DNA from: Crocodylus rhombifer
Taxonomy: Eukaryota > Chordata > Crocodylia > Crocodylidae
Assembly: GCA_038503035.1 (NCBI GenBank)
Contig: JAVSML010024441.1
Span: forward strand, 1 to 64,000
Direction of reading: 5' to 3'
Length of the DNA stretch: 64,000 bases
Positions 58,001 through 64,000 of this stretch are shown here, in pieces. Under the pieces are notes generated by a model. That model saw only the letters and a program-made list of their open reading frames with translations, did not search any database and had not been told where the DNA came from. The position numbers were made by a program, and so were the translations under genes. Every line of letters starts with the position of its first letter. Position 1 is the first letter of the stretch.

Positions 58001-58794
58001 GCTTCTTCCCCTGTAGTGAGGCAGTACATTACATGGTGAGTGCCCTTAATGGCTCAGCAGTTGGAAAAGATGGGAAAACTGGAAGAATCCTTCAACCTGG
58101 TAGGATCTCTCACACAACTTCAAAACAACAAACTAGTCAGTGCGATCAGAGTTTTCTCAATGAATCTTCTGACTTAATTGATGCACATATGTCTTGAGAG
58201 GAAACCAGATCAAGTCATGTGTTGTCCCTTTGTCCAGAGAAGTATGTATGTGTATGAGTGTGTCTGACATCTATGAACACATGCACCATGCAAGCGAAGA
58301 GCAATAATCATATCACTCACTGCAGAACTGAGAGACAAGCACATATCTGTCCATCAAGCCCCCTTGCTGTTTTTCCTCCACTATCCTTCTTTGAGATTTA
58401 TTCTGCTTTTCCAAACTGCTCGGTGTCCAATGCTCAGGACTTTGAAGAGAAAACACATTAGTTACCATTGAAACATTTTCTCCTCCTCTTCCAATGAGTG
58501 GGATTTGCTGTGTGTACATACCCCAGATGGATGCTCTAGCCCCTAATGAACACTGTAGCTGGGAGCACACCTCACATGTTTCAGGGCTTGCTTTTGTGTG
58601 GTGGAAGACTTGCCAGACTCAATTGATGGGCCTGTTCTTTCTCCTTTGTGTGTTTCAGGCACCTGGTTTTCTCCTTTTTAGATATCCTGCTGGAGATTTT
58701 GAACCTTGACAACTCCAGTGATGAGCCCAAAACCACAGCCGTAGCTCCCTCAGTCTCTAGCCCTCTTGAGAGAGGAGGCATTTCACCTCGCTAG
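21438..58794 (+). CDS. SNX19: Sorting nexin 19, spliced CDS in 11 coding exons
   Basis: The eleven + strand exons listed below join in frame to 3012 nt (1003 residues plus TAG), close to the roughly 990 residues of mammalian SNX19. Order of parts: two adjacent hydrophobic segments at about residues 24-42 and 43-60 (membrane anchor); a PXA domain at about 85-268; an acidic, Ser/Pro-rich linker at about 270-535; a PX domain at about 538-668 with the phosphoinositide-site signature RRYREF at 589-594 and GPKKLFPDLPFGN just after; a second linker; and a nexin-C domain at about 825-960. All introns are GT-AG and every phase matches. Known for the family (SNX13/14/19/25 group, no RGS domain in SNX19): ER-anchored, contacts endolysosomes and restricts their movement, and linked to dense-core vesicle and receptor trafficking. 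The start is the first in-frame ATG after an in-frame TAA at 21354. No frameshift or premature stop is seen. Identity is by recognition of conserved sequence, not by a search. Confidence 0.96.
23736..23874 (+). CDS. SNX19: SNX19 coding exon 2 (PX core)
   Basis: The acceptor is ccttctcag and the exon starts with YETALE. Its 139 nt give 46 codons plus one base (phase 1). It carries the PX signature RRYREF followed by LNLQTRLEEKPDLRKFLK. The donor is gtcagc, weaker than the gtaag sites used elsewhere. It is supported because joining the leftover A to exon 3 restores the expected KFLKNIKGPKK sequence. Confidence 0.93.
24249..24392 (+). other. Candidate cryptic or poison exon in SNX19 intron 2
   Basis: A 144-nt segment is bounded by a plausible acceptor (tgtcatttcag) and a strong donor (gtaagt). 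Spliced after exon 2 (phase 1), it reads 28 further codons and then meets TAA, so inclusion would truncate SNX19 inside the PX domain. Another frame is open through the whole segment but does not match the phase of exon 2. No family was recognised. It may be an exonised repeat or chance. Confidence 0.25.
24640..24740 (+). CDS. SNX19: SNX19 coding exon 3 (PX)
   Basis: The acceptor is cctctccaag and the donor gtaagg. The exon is 101 nt and moves from phase 1 to phase 0. It encodes NIKGPKKLFPDLPFGNMDSD and then RVEARKSLLESFLK, the PX proline loop and following helix. Confidence 0.95.
24999..25033. repeat. C20-A15 homopolymer junction
   Basis: Twenty C are followed directly by fifteen A in intron 3, then A-rich sequence and another C run at 25074-25083. 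Possible low-complexity expansion or assembly error. Confidence 0.9.
25400..25519 (+). CDS. SNX19: SNX19 coding exon 4 (end of PX)
   Basis: The acceptor is cccttgcag and the donor gtacct. The exon is exactly 40 codons (120 nt, phase 0 to 0), from QLCAIPEI to VVSRIDK. Because its length is a multiple of three and both ends are phase 0, skipping it would keep the frame but remove the last PX helix. Confidence 0.95.
25680..25895 (+). repeat. MIR-like SINE in intron 4
   Basis: It contains accgaggcagaggaaatgat, gtgcccaggatcatgcaggg and agtcagtggccctgctggga, matching the MIR core and tail. Confidence 0.65.
26640..26770 (+). CDS. SNX19: SNX19 coding exon 5
   Basis: The acceptor is cacctacag and the donor gtaagg. 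The 131 nt exon runs from phase 0 to phase 2. It encodes IMVNAIVDTLKTAFPKSEP and then an acidic and lysine-rich linker ending in KKSNK, the last codon being split with exon 6. Confidence 0.94.
26905..27260 (+). repeat. 5S rRNA-derived SINE (AmnSINE-like) in intron 5
   Basis: The segment at 26931-26990 matches the internal promoter half of 5S rRNA (tgtgggattagtg, cagtgcttggatgggagacc). It is followed by a body with ttgggaggagatgctaaaga like AmnSINE/Deu SINEs. The right limit is approximate. Confidence 0.7.
27888..27908. repeat. (GT)n microsatellite in intron 5
   Basis: About ten uninterrupted GT units. Confidence 0.95.
28075..28135 (+). repeat. MIR core fragment in intron 5
   Basis: It contains cccatttcactgggggaaac followed by tgaggcatggagg. 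Confidence 0.55.
28304..28400 (+). CDS. SNX19: SNX19 coding exon 6
   Basis: The acceptor is cttccccag after a CT-rich tract and the donor is gtaagt. The 97 nt exon runs from phase 2 to phase 0. It encodes PRLRFPSSKIAPVLSVPEV and then NERVLYALREGSA, part of the linker between the PX and nexin-C domains. Confidence 0.93.
28725..28805 (+). repeat. MIR-type 3' fragment in intron 6
   Basis: It contains ctctacagtgcctagcacaa followed by tggga, the same tail as in the SINE at 63660-63875. Confidence 0.45.
29206..29392 (+). CDS. SNX19: SNX19 coding exon 7
   Basis: The acceptor is gcttcctcag and the donor gtaagc. The 187 nt exon runs from phase 0 to phase 1. It starts VSDTLSVAGMESFIQKQEKL and ends in a low-complexity acidic stretch (HQDDDDNP), probably disordered. 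Confidence 0.92.
29455..29870 (-). mobile_element. Old CR1-type LINE 3' fragment in intron 7
   Basis: The reverse strand of a CR1/L3 3' region: cctccaaggatggagatttc, aaaattcttcctaatttcca and gctgttgcccc-like blocks appear in the expected order. Strongly diverged. Confidence 0.65.
30060..30245 (+). repeat. MIR SINE in intron 7
   Basis: Well-ordered MIR: gggactcctgggttct, aagcaagttattttgcctct, atttcctcatcttaaaaata, atttataaagtgcttgaggg. Confidence 0.75.
33239..33368 (+). CDS. SNX19: SNX19 coding exon 8 (start of nexin-C)
   Basis: The acceptor is cttctgacag and the donor gtaaag. The 130 nt exon runs from phase 1 to phase 2. It encodes GSETVLADIALDLLRLL and then WSWLCTENMQKVLHLLFSTL, the opening helices of the C-terminal nexin domain. 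The next exon lies 23 kb away. Confidence 0.94.
33690..33815 (+). repeat. MIR-like SINE fragment in intron 8
   Basis: It contains gggaaaatgaggaacaagag, ggtgacttagcaatgcagtg, then cagctaggaatagaacccaa. Confidence 0.6.
34245..34345. repeat. Short palindromic repeat in intron 8
   Basis: It starts ggggccaggtctttagctgg and ends agctgagaatctggccctga, which are roughly inverted copies of each other. It belongs with 18135-18250. Confidence 0.45.
35756..35862 (-). mobile_element. hAT (Charlie-type) end fragment
   Basis: The right side reads ccatggttgagaattgctgc, close to the inverted end of a cagtggttctcaacc-type hAT element. It is preceded by aaggtgctctagggtgctgc. The other end is missing. Confidence 0.5.
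39011..39038. repeat. (TG)7(TA)7 compound microsatellite
   Basis: Perfect TG units 39011-39024 followed by perfect TA units 39025-39038. Confidence 0.95.
40676..41105. mobile_element. hAT-type non-autonomous element, 430 bp
   Basis: The left end is caggagttggcaaactatgg. The right end, ttttcctacccctg, is its inverted counterpart. The flanking 8-mers ccatagtt (40668-40675) and ctatagac (41106-41113) agree at 5 of 8 positions, consistent with an aged hAT duplication. No transposase frame. Confidence 0.7.
41789..41860 (-). repeat. Unnamed short repeat, reverse copy
   Basis: The reverse complement reads gtaggctgttgcctatga and then a tail with tctctaaagtgccaccctgc. The same unit occurs on the + strand at 41876-41927 plus 42358-42390. 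Confidence 0.7.
41876..42390 (+). repeat. Unnamed short repeat, forward copy, interrupted
   Basis: The 5' part (gtaggctgttgcctatgaaa to cctgtta) and the 3' part (gtctctacagtgccaccctg) are separated by family X at 41928-42357. It forms a head-to-head pair with 41789-41860. Confidence 0.65.
41928..42357. mobile_element. Unnamed DNA transposon family X, copy 2
   Basis: It lies precisely inside the forward copy of the short repeat, so its ends are defined. The left end is gggcctagttatg and the reverse complement of the right end is ggggccttattac, a short imperfect terminal inverted repeat. It is homologous in order with 7690-8376. A PIF/Harbinger or hAT origin is possible; the target duplication is not clear. 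Confidence 0.6.
47344..48417. mobile_element. hAT-type non-autonomous element, 1074 bp
   Basis: Terminal sequences caggggtgggcaa and tgctcacccctg are inverted. The flanking 8-mers ctctagat (47336-47343) and ctctaaat (48418-48425) agree at 7 of 8, a typical hAT duplication. Inside, 47595-47623 and 47808-47838 are an imperfect inverted pair. The 231-codon open frame inside is compositional (GC-rich, no transposase motif). Confidence 0.85.
48426..48748. mobile_element. hAT (Charlie-type) non-autonomous element, 323 bp
   Basis: It begins cagtggttctcagcc and ends ggttgggaaacactg. The left flank 8-mer ctctaaat is shared with the neighbouring hAT element; the right flank is ctctcgat (48749-48756). 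Confidence 0.8.
48795..49025 (+). repeat. MIR SINE in intron 8
   Basis: It contains gcttgaccaagtcactctct, ttgaacctcatccccacatc, tataaaatggagatgattat and acctcagaaggtggttt in order. Confidence 0.75.
50155..51065 (-). mobile_element. Old CR1/L3-type LINE 3' region in intron 8
   Basis: On the reverse strand this is an ancient LINE 3' end. Landmarks on the + strand are ggctggagggacctgtaatc, aacctgttccaggacttaac, ctctggactctctccaatct, cagctgaggcctcatcaatg and atccatgttattaatgaaga. No intact frame remains. Confidence 0.7.
52385..52575 (-). mobile_element. CR1 3' end, crocodilian-type tail
   Basis: The + strand reads catagtttcatagttgtttg and then aggctggaagggatc. This is the reverse complement of the tail in the copy at 62536-63495. 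It contains the same hairpin (52470-52489). Confidence 0.8.
52605..52705 (+). repeat. LINE/SINE 3' tail fragment
   Basis: It contains gcacccagtactggcccttt and gtgagctaaatgggtcctgg followed by gtccagctgggcagttctt, similar to a widespread amniote repeat tail. Family uncertain. Confidence 0.4.
53530..53750. mobile_element. Palindromic MITE-like element
   Basis: The left arm (taactcaggttggctaaact and agctaactcaggttaaaa) and the right arm (cttagttaacttggattagc and tgacccaagttaaaaa) are imperfect inverted copies. No coding frame. Confidence 0.5.
54035..54250. mobile_element. Possible MITE-like element
   Basis: It starts near tgtccagactaggatgt and ends near gttttcagacaggac, with repeated gttagt and gtaa-type motifs. 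The ends are only loosely inverted. Confidence 0.25.
56165..56290 (+). repeat. MIR-like SINE fragment upstream of exon 9
   Basis: It contains gtctgtaaaatggaattaat, ctacctgcattgcaggggtg and a worn tail. Confidence 0.6.
56409..56593 (+). CDS. SNX19: SNX19 coding exon 9 (nexin-C)
   Basis: The acceptor is ttctctgtag and the donor gtgagt. The 185 nt exon runs from phase 2 to phase 1. It encodes WLEVQVANLTCTQHWVQYL, then LQESIWPGGILP and RTQEQKKAAAEQALQSLMEI. The phase match across the 23-kb intron confirms that the two ends belong to one gene. Confidence 0.95.
57240..57580 (+). repeat. AmnSINE/Deu-like SINE in intron 9
   Basis: It contains gaaagtaccatccttcagag, gaggctgaaaacagaggtct, ccctggtgtcctggcca and atttatacaacactgtatca in the order of a 5S-type SINE body. 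The end (tattatttgcattaccgtaa) resembles the reverse of a MIR-type tail. Confidence 0.6.
57887..57974 (+). CDS. SNX19: SNX19 coding exon 10 (nexin-C)
   Basis: The acceptor is atgttaacag and the donor gtagtg, a non-consensus +4/+5. The 88 nt exon runs from phase 1 to phase 2. It encodes DIILEILGTSKCQLSWNLVL and then ESLHQPIMN. Confidence 0.93.
58659..58794 (+). CDS. SNX19: SNX19 coding exon 11 with stop codon
   Basis: The acceptor is gtgtgtttcag. The exon starts in phase 2 and codes to TAG at 58792-58794. It encodes RHLVFSFLDILLEILNLDN followed by a Ser/Pro-rich tail ending in GGISPR, which is expected to be disordered. Confidence 0.93.
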
Positions 58795-59275
58795 CTAAGC
58801 TCGGTGTTGCCAGTAGTAAAGTGAGAAGAGCCCACACGCATCAGCTGATTGTCATTCCATGCCTGCTGCACAGGTCTGGGAGTTTCTTAATTGACTTTTC
58901 CAGCCAGTCCTAAGTGGAGCTCCTTTCAGGCTTCTCCTTGCTGGCCAGGTGACTAGGTCCAGCGTAACGGAGTGGAGATGTCCGTGTGCAATGCACTGTT
59001 TGTTCTATCACACGTATGATGGAGAGCAAGGAGGTCTCTGCTGGAAGGTGCTTAATTTCTGTTGGGGTGGGCAGTGTGCTAAGCAGCCAGTATTGCTAGT
59101 TGTAAGTCCATGCCCTGCATGTCTGAACAGCCCTAACCTGGAATGATGGGCAACACATGAAGTTTACTTCCATGGCTGGAGGCTCTGGCATGGACATGCA
59201 GACACATTGCTGCGGAGATCTCATTGACTCCCACCAGAGAGTAAAGAGAAGAAATAAAACTCTTGTTACTACTGA
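58795..59275 (+). other. SNX19 3' UTR to the proximal poly(A) signal
   Basis: Non-coding sequence follows the TAG. A canonical AATAAA lies at 59253-59258, followed by a T/G-containing stretch, giving a 3' UTR of roughly 0.48 kb if used. Mammalian SNX19 transcripts have a longer 3' UTR, so this may be only the proximal site. Confidence 0.5.
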
Positions 59276-60034
59276 CCAAATCCCCCATTTTGCTCTTCGC
59301 TGGACAGAGGTGGAACCCTACTTCAGTTCTTCCTGTGAAGGAAAGTTGTCCGAGATGGAAGAATTCCCCATCCCATCTCCCAAAAGAGGTGAGATGGCTG
59401 AATTAACAGGAGAGAGGAGGAAGCCTGGCTATAAAGACTCCCTCCCTAAGCTGCTGTTCTCAGTGTCTTCAAGTACACTCCATGCTTACTTCTTGCTTTG
59501 ATCTGCCCTCTTAGCCTGAAGAAAGGAGATTCAGAGAGAAATCTTCCCCTCTCCTGGATAATGAAGTGGAATATCCTACAAGGAGATCCTGGAGAAATGA
59601 ACATAGCCCCAAAACATGTCCATAAGCACCACAGACTCTCCAAAATCCTCTCCCTGGGAGCTCAAAAGTGATGACAAGTGCCTGGCTTGTCTTAGGCGTA
59701 AGGGAGGTTTCACAGTCATCACTCAAAGACCATTTCTCACTGCCCAGTCTGACAAGGGGAGGGGTTGCAGGGTCCTGTAAGTGTTCCTGGGTTACAGGAC
59801 AGGTGAGCAATGGTCTTCCCTGACCTTCACCAGCATATTTCTCCTTTTGATTCATGTTATCTATGGTGCTGCTCACTTGGAAGGCACAGGCCACTTTGTG
59901 CAGAAGATGAACAGACCCATGTAAGGCACATGGGTCAGTAAACAAGCTTCTGAGCATAAGATCCATAAACTCCTTTGAGCATTGTTGAGGATATTGTACA
60001 GATTTTGCTGGTTGTGAAGGGGAAGAACAGAGCA

Positions 60035-60155
60035 AAGGGCATTAGGACTCCAGGGTTCTGTCTCCAGCTCTGATCAGCTTCGAGTAAATTATTGCTCTAA
60101 AATTGAGAGAGGCACTATTTTCAAAGTGGTTAGAGATCAGGTATGCTATAGAAAG
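60035..60155 (+). repeat. MIR-like SINE fragment
   Basis: It contains ggactccagggttctgtctc followed by cagctctgat and a worn core. Confidence 0.45.
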
Positions 60156-61779
60156 AGCATATGATGGTACTGCCTATGTATTGCCTGGTAGAGTCTGCTG
60201 CCAATACACTATAGGCTTCAGCCAGCTTGCCACTGTTGAATTGATGTCACAGCAGGTGAGCTAGTGCCATGAACAACAGCAAAGCCAATTGCTCTTCCTC
60301 CAGCTCACAAACCACCTTTAATTAGGGCATGGGTCACAGTGTAGACAGCACAGATTTATTCATCCAGGAGGCTATTTCTGTCTGTGATTCTCTGCAATTT
60401 AATGTGGCTATTGGGCGAGACCTAGCAAGAAAAAAGTCTACAGATAATCACAGCTGGGAGTCCCTGTTACAGGATCTCCCAGTACATTTTTTTTCTGTAT
60501 AACAGGGAAACTGAGCTGAAAGGGAAATGCATTGGCATGTCATGGGGGGTTTGGTTGTAGCAGCATGTCACAGCAGCCCACTACTCAAACAACTGCGTTA
60601 GAACTGAGCATGCAGCATTATTTTCGCTGTAGGAAATTTTGAACTGGGAGCCACGTTAAGACAAGCACCTGTATCTTTGAAGGCACAAACCCTACTGATG
60701 GGCACTGTGTCCCCTACATATATCTAATCTCATGTGTGTATTTATTGTGTATTCCTGTGTATCAGTCTGTCTTCCTGGTTAAATGCTGTGAGGGATGGGA
60801 TTAATGCTACATGTGCTGAAAAAGTATAAATACTAATGAGGGAGAGAAGTCTTGTGAGATGGTTAACATGAGCCCCAAAACTAAAGGGAAATCTTGTGAG
60901 GTCAAGCAGATTGGGGGCTGGTGATGAGAACATGCAATATCAGTAACATCTTTTAGGGAGAAAAGTGGCCTCTTAATTGGAAAGGGTGAAGGCCCTTTAG
61001 TTGAGTTGTTGGAGAGAGATTTGGGCAAAGCAGGTCCTGTGGAGGACAGTCCCACAGGGGCAGAAGAATGGGATTGGCAGGTGATAGTTGATAAGCCCTT
61101 TCTGTTTCTAGTTTCTCCTCTTGGTCGTTGGGTACAAGGCTAACCTTCACTATCCCACTCTCCCTTCCTCCTCACTCCTAAGCCAGGTTTTGCTTCTCTT
61201 GCTCATAAGTTTGTTTTGCAGCCTGTCCTGACCGTTCTTGCCTGAGTGGAGCGAACAAGCCCATCAGCCAAGGCACAATGCAAAAGTGCTGGGCTTGGTG
61301 CTCCTTAGTCTAGTGCCTCCCCTGTTTTTTTTTCTGGTCTGCTTCGTTGAGCTCATTTCCATCACTGTGACTTCTGTTTTTGAATATTCAGTCATAACTC
61401 AACACATGCCAGAGAAAACACTGTAAAAAGGCCGTTTGAAGGGAAGGTTGGGCTAGGCACTAACTGCAGAGCAGGCTTGCCACTCTACACATGGAAGAGC
61501 ATCTAATACGTGCCCTCCTCAAAGCCACCAGAAACAGAATTGGGAAGCAGAGGGTGTAAGCCGGGGCTTCCCGTCTGGCAGCAGGGGGAGGGGAGGGAGG
61601 GGTTCAACTTCTAACATCCCTGTCTTGAGCTGTGGCACAACTTGAGTGAATTCGTTTTCATTCCTCCTGATAGAAATAGCAAGAGATTTCCTTTGGTGAA
61701 CTGAGATGTGCAGAGCCGAAGAGTGTCAGCTACTCGCCGCTGTATTGCATTGCTGCTTTTTCTTTACACTGTGCTTACA

Positions 61780-62000
61780 CCTTTCATCCAGGGATCTCAA
61801 AACACTTTGCAGACTTGAATTCAGCTCTGGAGCTCACCTGCCTGGTAAAGTGATAGTGTTATCTCTATGTTTGCTTGGGAAGGAGCTCAAGCAGAGAGAC
61901 GTGCTTTGCTTACATTCACTTTGTGATTTTGTGGCAGTCAGGAATAGCCTTCAGGAGTCCTGGACCCAAAGTCTCAGGTTTAACAATTAGACATAACCCC
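61780..62000 (+). repeat. MIR-like SINE
   Basis: It contains gggatctcaaaacactttgc near the 5' side and ggagtcctggacccaaagtc near the 3' side, with a worn centre. It lies within the possible long 3' UTR of SNX19. Confidence 0.45.
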
Positions 62001-62436
62001 CTTTCGCTGAGAGGGACAACGCAAAATGCAGTTTCCATCCCATTTCTCTACTCTTAACTGTGAGATTCAATCTGTCAACCCCCGTTTCTCTCCTTCAGAA
62101 GACCAACGATACCTCAAAATATTCTGTCCTTTGGGTGAAAGTTAAAAATTCGGCTGGTTGGGACATCTTACCGGCCACAATCTGTATTTTTTTCTTTAAG
62201 GAACACAAATCATAGTTAGAAGATAAATGTTCTCTTCAAGTTCCCATCTTTTGCAAATGCAGTCCAGTTGGAGAAAAGCAGCTTCCTAGAGTCAGCTGGC
62301 TTGAGCTGAAAGTTTTATCTCTTTTATTTATGTTTGAAAATCATAAATAATACTTTTGTAATTATACTTTTTAAAAGGCTTTAATCCACACTGTTCTTCT
62401 CTGTATCTGTCAACCGTCTGTTGTTGAGAAGCCTCT

Positions 62437-62442
62437 AATAAA
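62437..62442 (+). terminator. Candidate distal poly(A) signal
   Basis: An AATAAA lies in AT-rich, mostly repeat-free sequence 3.64 kb after the SNX19 stop and just before a CR1 insertion. An AU-rich TTATTTA lies about 110 nt upstream. It could end a long SNX19 3' UTR, but no transcript evidence is available. Confidence 0.25.
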
Positions 62443-62535
62443 CTTCTAAGTCTGCTAAAAAAGGACACTGGTAGGAATTAAAGTGTGACAAGGAAAGCCT
62501 TCACTGTTTTGTCATATATAGACAAAAGCCCTGCA

Positions 62536-63495
62536 TGAGGTCATATGAGGGCTCTGTCTTCGGACCCGCACTGTTCAACATCTTCATCGGTGACTTGGAC
62601 GAGGGGGTGAAAAGCCCCCTGTTCAAATTTGCTGATGACACTAAGCTGTGGGGGGATGCGGGCACGCTAGAAGGGAGGAATAGGCTACAATCGGACCTAG
62701 ACAGGTTACAGGGGTGGGCGGAAGAGAACAGGATGGGATTCAACACTGACAAGTGCAAGGTGCTGCACCTGGGGAGGAAGAACTGGCACCATCCCTACAG
62801 GCTGGGGAACTCCCTTCCCATCAGGGCAGAGGCAGAAAAGGATCTTGGAGTCATTATTGATGCCAAGATGAACATGGGCCAGCAGTGTGGGGATACGGTC
62901 AGGAAGGCCAACCGCACCTTGTCGTGCATCCACAGACGCATCTCGAGCAGGTCCGGGGAGGTGATCCTCCCCCTCTATGCAGCACTGGTCAGGCCGCAGC
63001 TGGAGTACTGCACCCGGTTCTGGGCGCCGCACTTCAGGAGGGAGGTGGACAGCATGGAGAGGGTCCAGAGAAGGGCCACTTGCATGATCAGGGGGACAGC
63101 AGGGCAGGCCCTACGAGGAGAGACTACGGGACCTGAACCTGTTCAACCTCCACAAGAGAAGGCTGAGGGGGATCTAGTGGCCTGTTACAAACTAGTTGGG
63201 GGACCAGCAGGCATTGGGGGAGTCCCTGTTCCCCCAAGCACTGCCAGGAGTGACCAGGAGTGACAGTCACAAGCTGGCAGAGGGGGGATTTAAGCTAGAT
63301 ATCAGGGGAACTAGGATCTGGAACCAACTTTGAAGCGAAGTGGTGCTGGCTCCTACCCTGGGGGTCTTTAAGACAAGGCTTGACAATCACCTTGCTGGGG
63401 TCGTTTGACCCCAGTACTCTTTCCTGCCATGGCAGGGGGTCAGACTCAATGATCTGCTCAGGTCCCTTCCGACCCTACTAACTATGAAACGATAA
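62536..63495 (+). mobile_element. CR1 LINE, relatively young 3' copy
   Basis: A 5'-truncated reverse-transcriptase frame runs from 62536 to about 63110 without stops. It includes GPALFNIFIGDLDEG, the catalytic FADD motif (62628-62639), then KCKVLHLG and LGVIIDAK. A frame change follows near 63110. The 3' UTR has a hairpin at 63395-63414 and the tail ctactaactatgaaac. Least diverged LINE in the window. Confidence 0.9.
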
Positions 63496-63659
63496 GATAT
63501 AGAACTGAGAACAGCTCGGGGGGGCAGGCATCAGACCATACCTTAGAGGAGCTTTATCGATGAGCTCTTTATCATGTAAAAGAAACAAAAAAAGTAAGCA
63601 GTGGTGTTCAGCTTGATCCACATGAGGAAGTGATCAAGTGGACACATTACTGTACCTAG

Positions 63660-63875
63660 GAGATGGGTTCAGTTCCTATCTCTGCCACTAACCCATTGGG
63701 TGACCTTACGCAAATCACTTTACCCCACTGTGTCTGTTCCCAATCCTACTGTGTTTCTGTTCAGACTGTAGGCTCGGTACAAGCGGGCTCGGTTTCTTGT
63801 TACGTGCAGCACCTAGTACAATGAGGCTCTGATGTTGGTTAGAGGTTCTAGGCTCTACTGTCACGTGAATAATAA
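63660..63875 (+). repeat. MIR SINE, long copy
   Basis: It contains gttcagttcctatctctgcc, ttgggtgaccttacgcaaat, cacttt, gcagcacctagtacaatgag and aggttctaggctctactgtc in order. Confidence 0.8.
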
Positions 63876-64000
63876 TCCTATGCCCAAAAACATGTCAGTC
63901 ACTCATTCATGTACAGAAAAATGACAGCTGCACACTTAAACTAAGTACAGAACATCTGCACCAAATCCCCATATACAAAATGTCTGTGTCAACTCTTTGT

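Noticed and set aside
59511..60035. 174-codon - strand frame downstream of SNX19
   Set aside because: No recognisable domain, no splice partners, and ordinary composition. Likely chance.
1..64000. CRISPR arrays, operons or other prokaryotic systems
   Set aside because: No spaced direct repeats, no ribosome-binding-site-led gene clusters, and the DNA is clearly vertebrate with a spliced gene.

Overview
The window is nuclear DNA from an amniote vertebrate, most probably a crocodilian. It contains one multi-exon protein gene spread over 37 kb. It also carries many CR1 LINEs, MIR-like SINEs, hAT-type DNA transposons and one solo LTR. Two CR1 copies end in a tail of the type I associate with crocodilian genomes (about 63450-63495, and the reverse-strand copy at about 52385). 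An older copy ends in the bird-like tail (about 5063-5075). The species call is inference from repeat content and was not checked by any search.

Layout: 1-20500 holds no gene that I can support. It contains two diverged copies of one 250-bp non-coding segment, a fold-back DNA element, a CR1 fragment, MIR-like SINEs, a solo LTR with a perfect 6-bp target duplication, one copy of an unnamed transposon, and a cluster of palindromes. At 20500-21437 lie the presumed promoter and 5' UTR. From 21438 to 58794 the + strand carries the complete coding sequence of SNX19, a sorting nexin with N-terminal membrane segments followed by PXA, PX and nexin-C domains. I can place 11 coding exons whose splice phases all agree. 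They join into 3012 nt, or 1003 residues plus a stop. Intron 8 (33369-56408, 23 kb) makes up more than half of the gene and holds most of the transposon insertions. From 58795 to 64000 lie the 3' UTR with two candidate poly(A) signals, more SINEs, and a CR1 copy that still reads through the FADD active-site motif.

How the parts act together: the only protein function seen is SNX19. In mammals it tethers or slows endolysosomes at the endoplasmic reticulum and affects vesicle and receptor trafficking. An upstream ORF whose stop overlaps the SNX19 start (ATGA), a candidate poison exon in intron 2, and alternative poly(A) sites suggest possible post-transcriptional control. The rest of the window is best read as a record of nested transposition. 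I found no bacterial-type system, no CRISPR array, no tRNA or rRNA gene, and no second protein gene.
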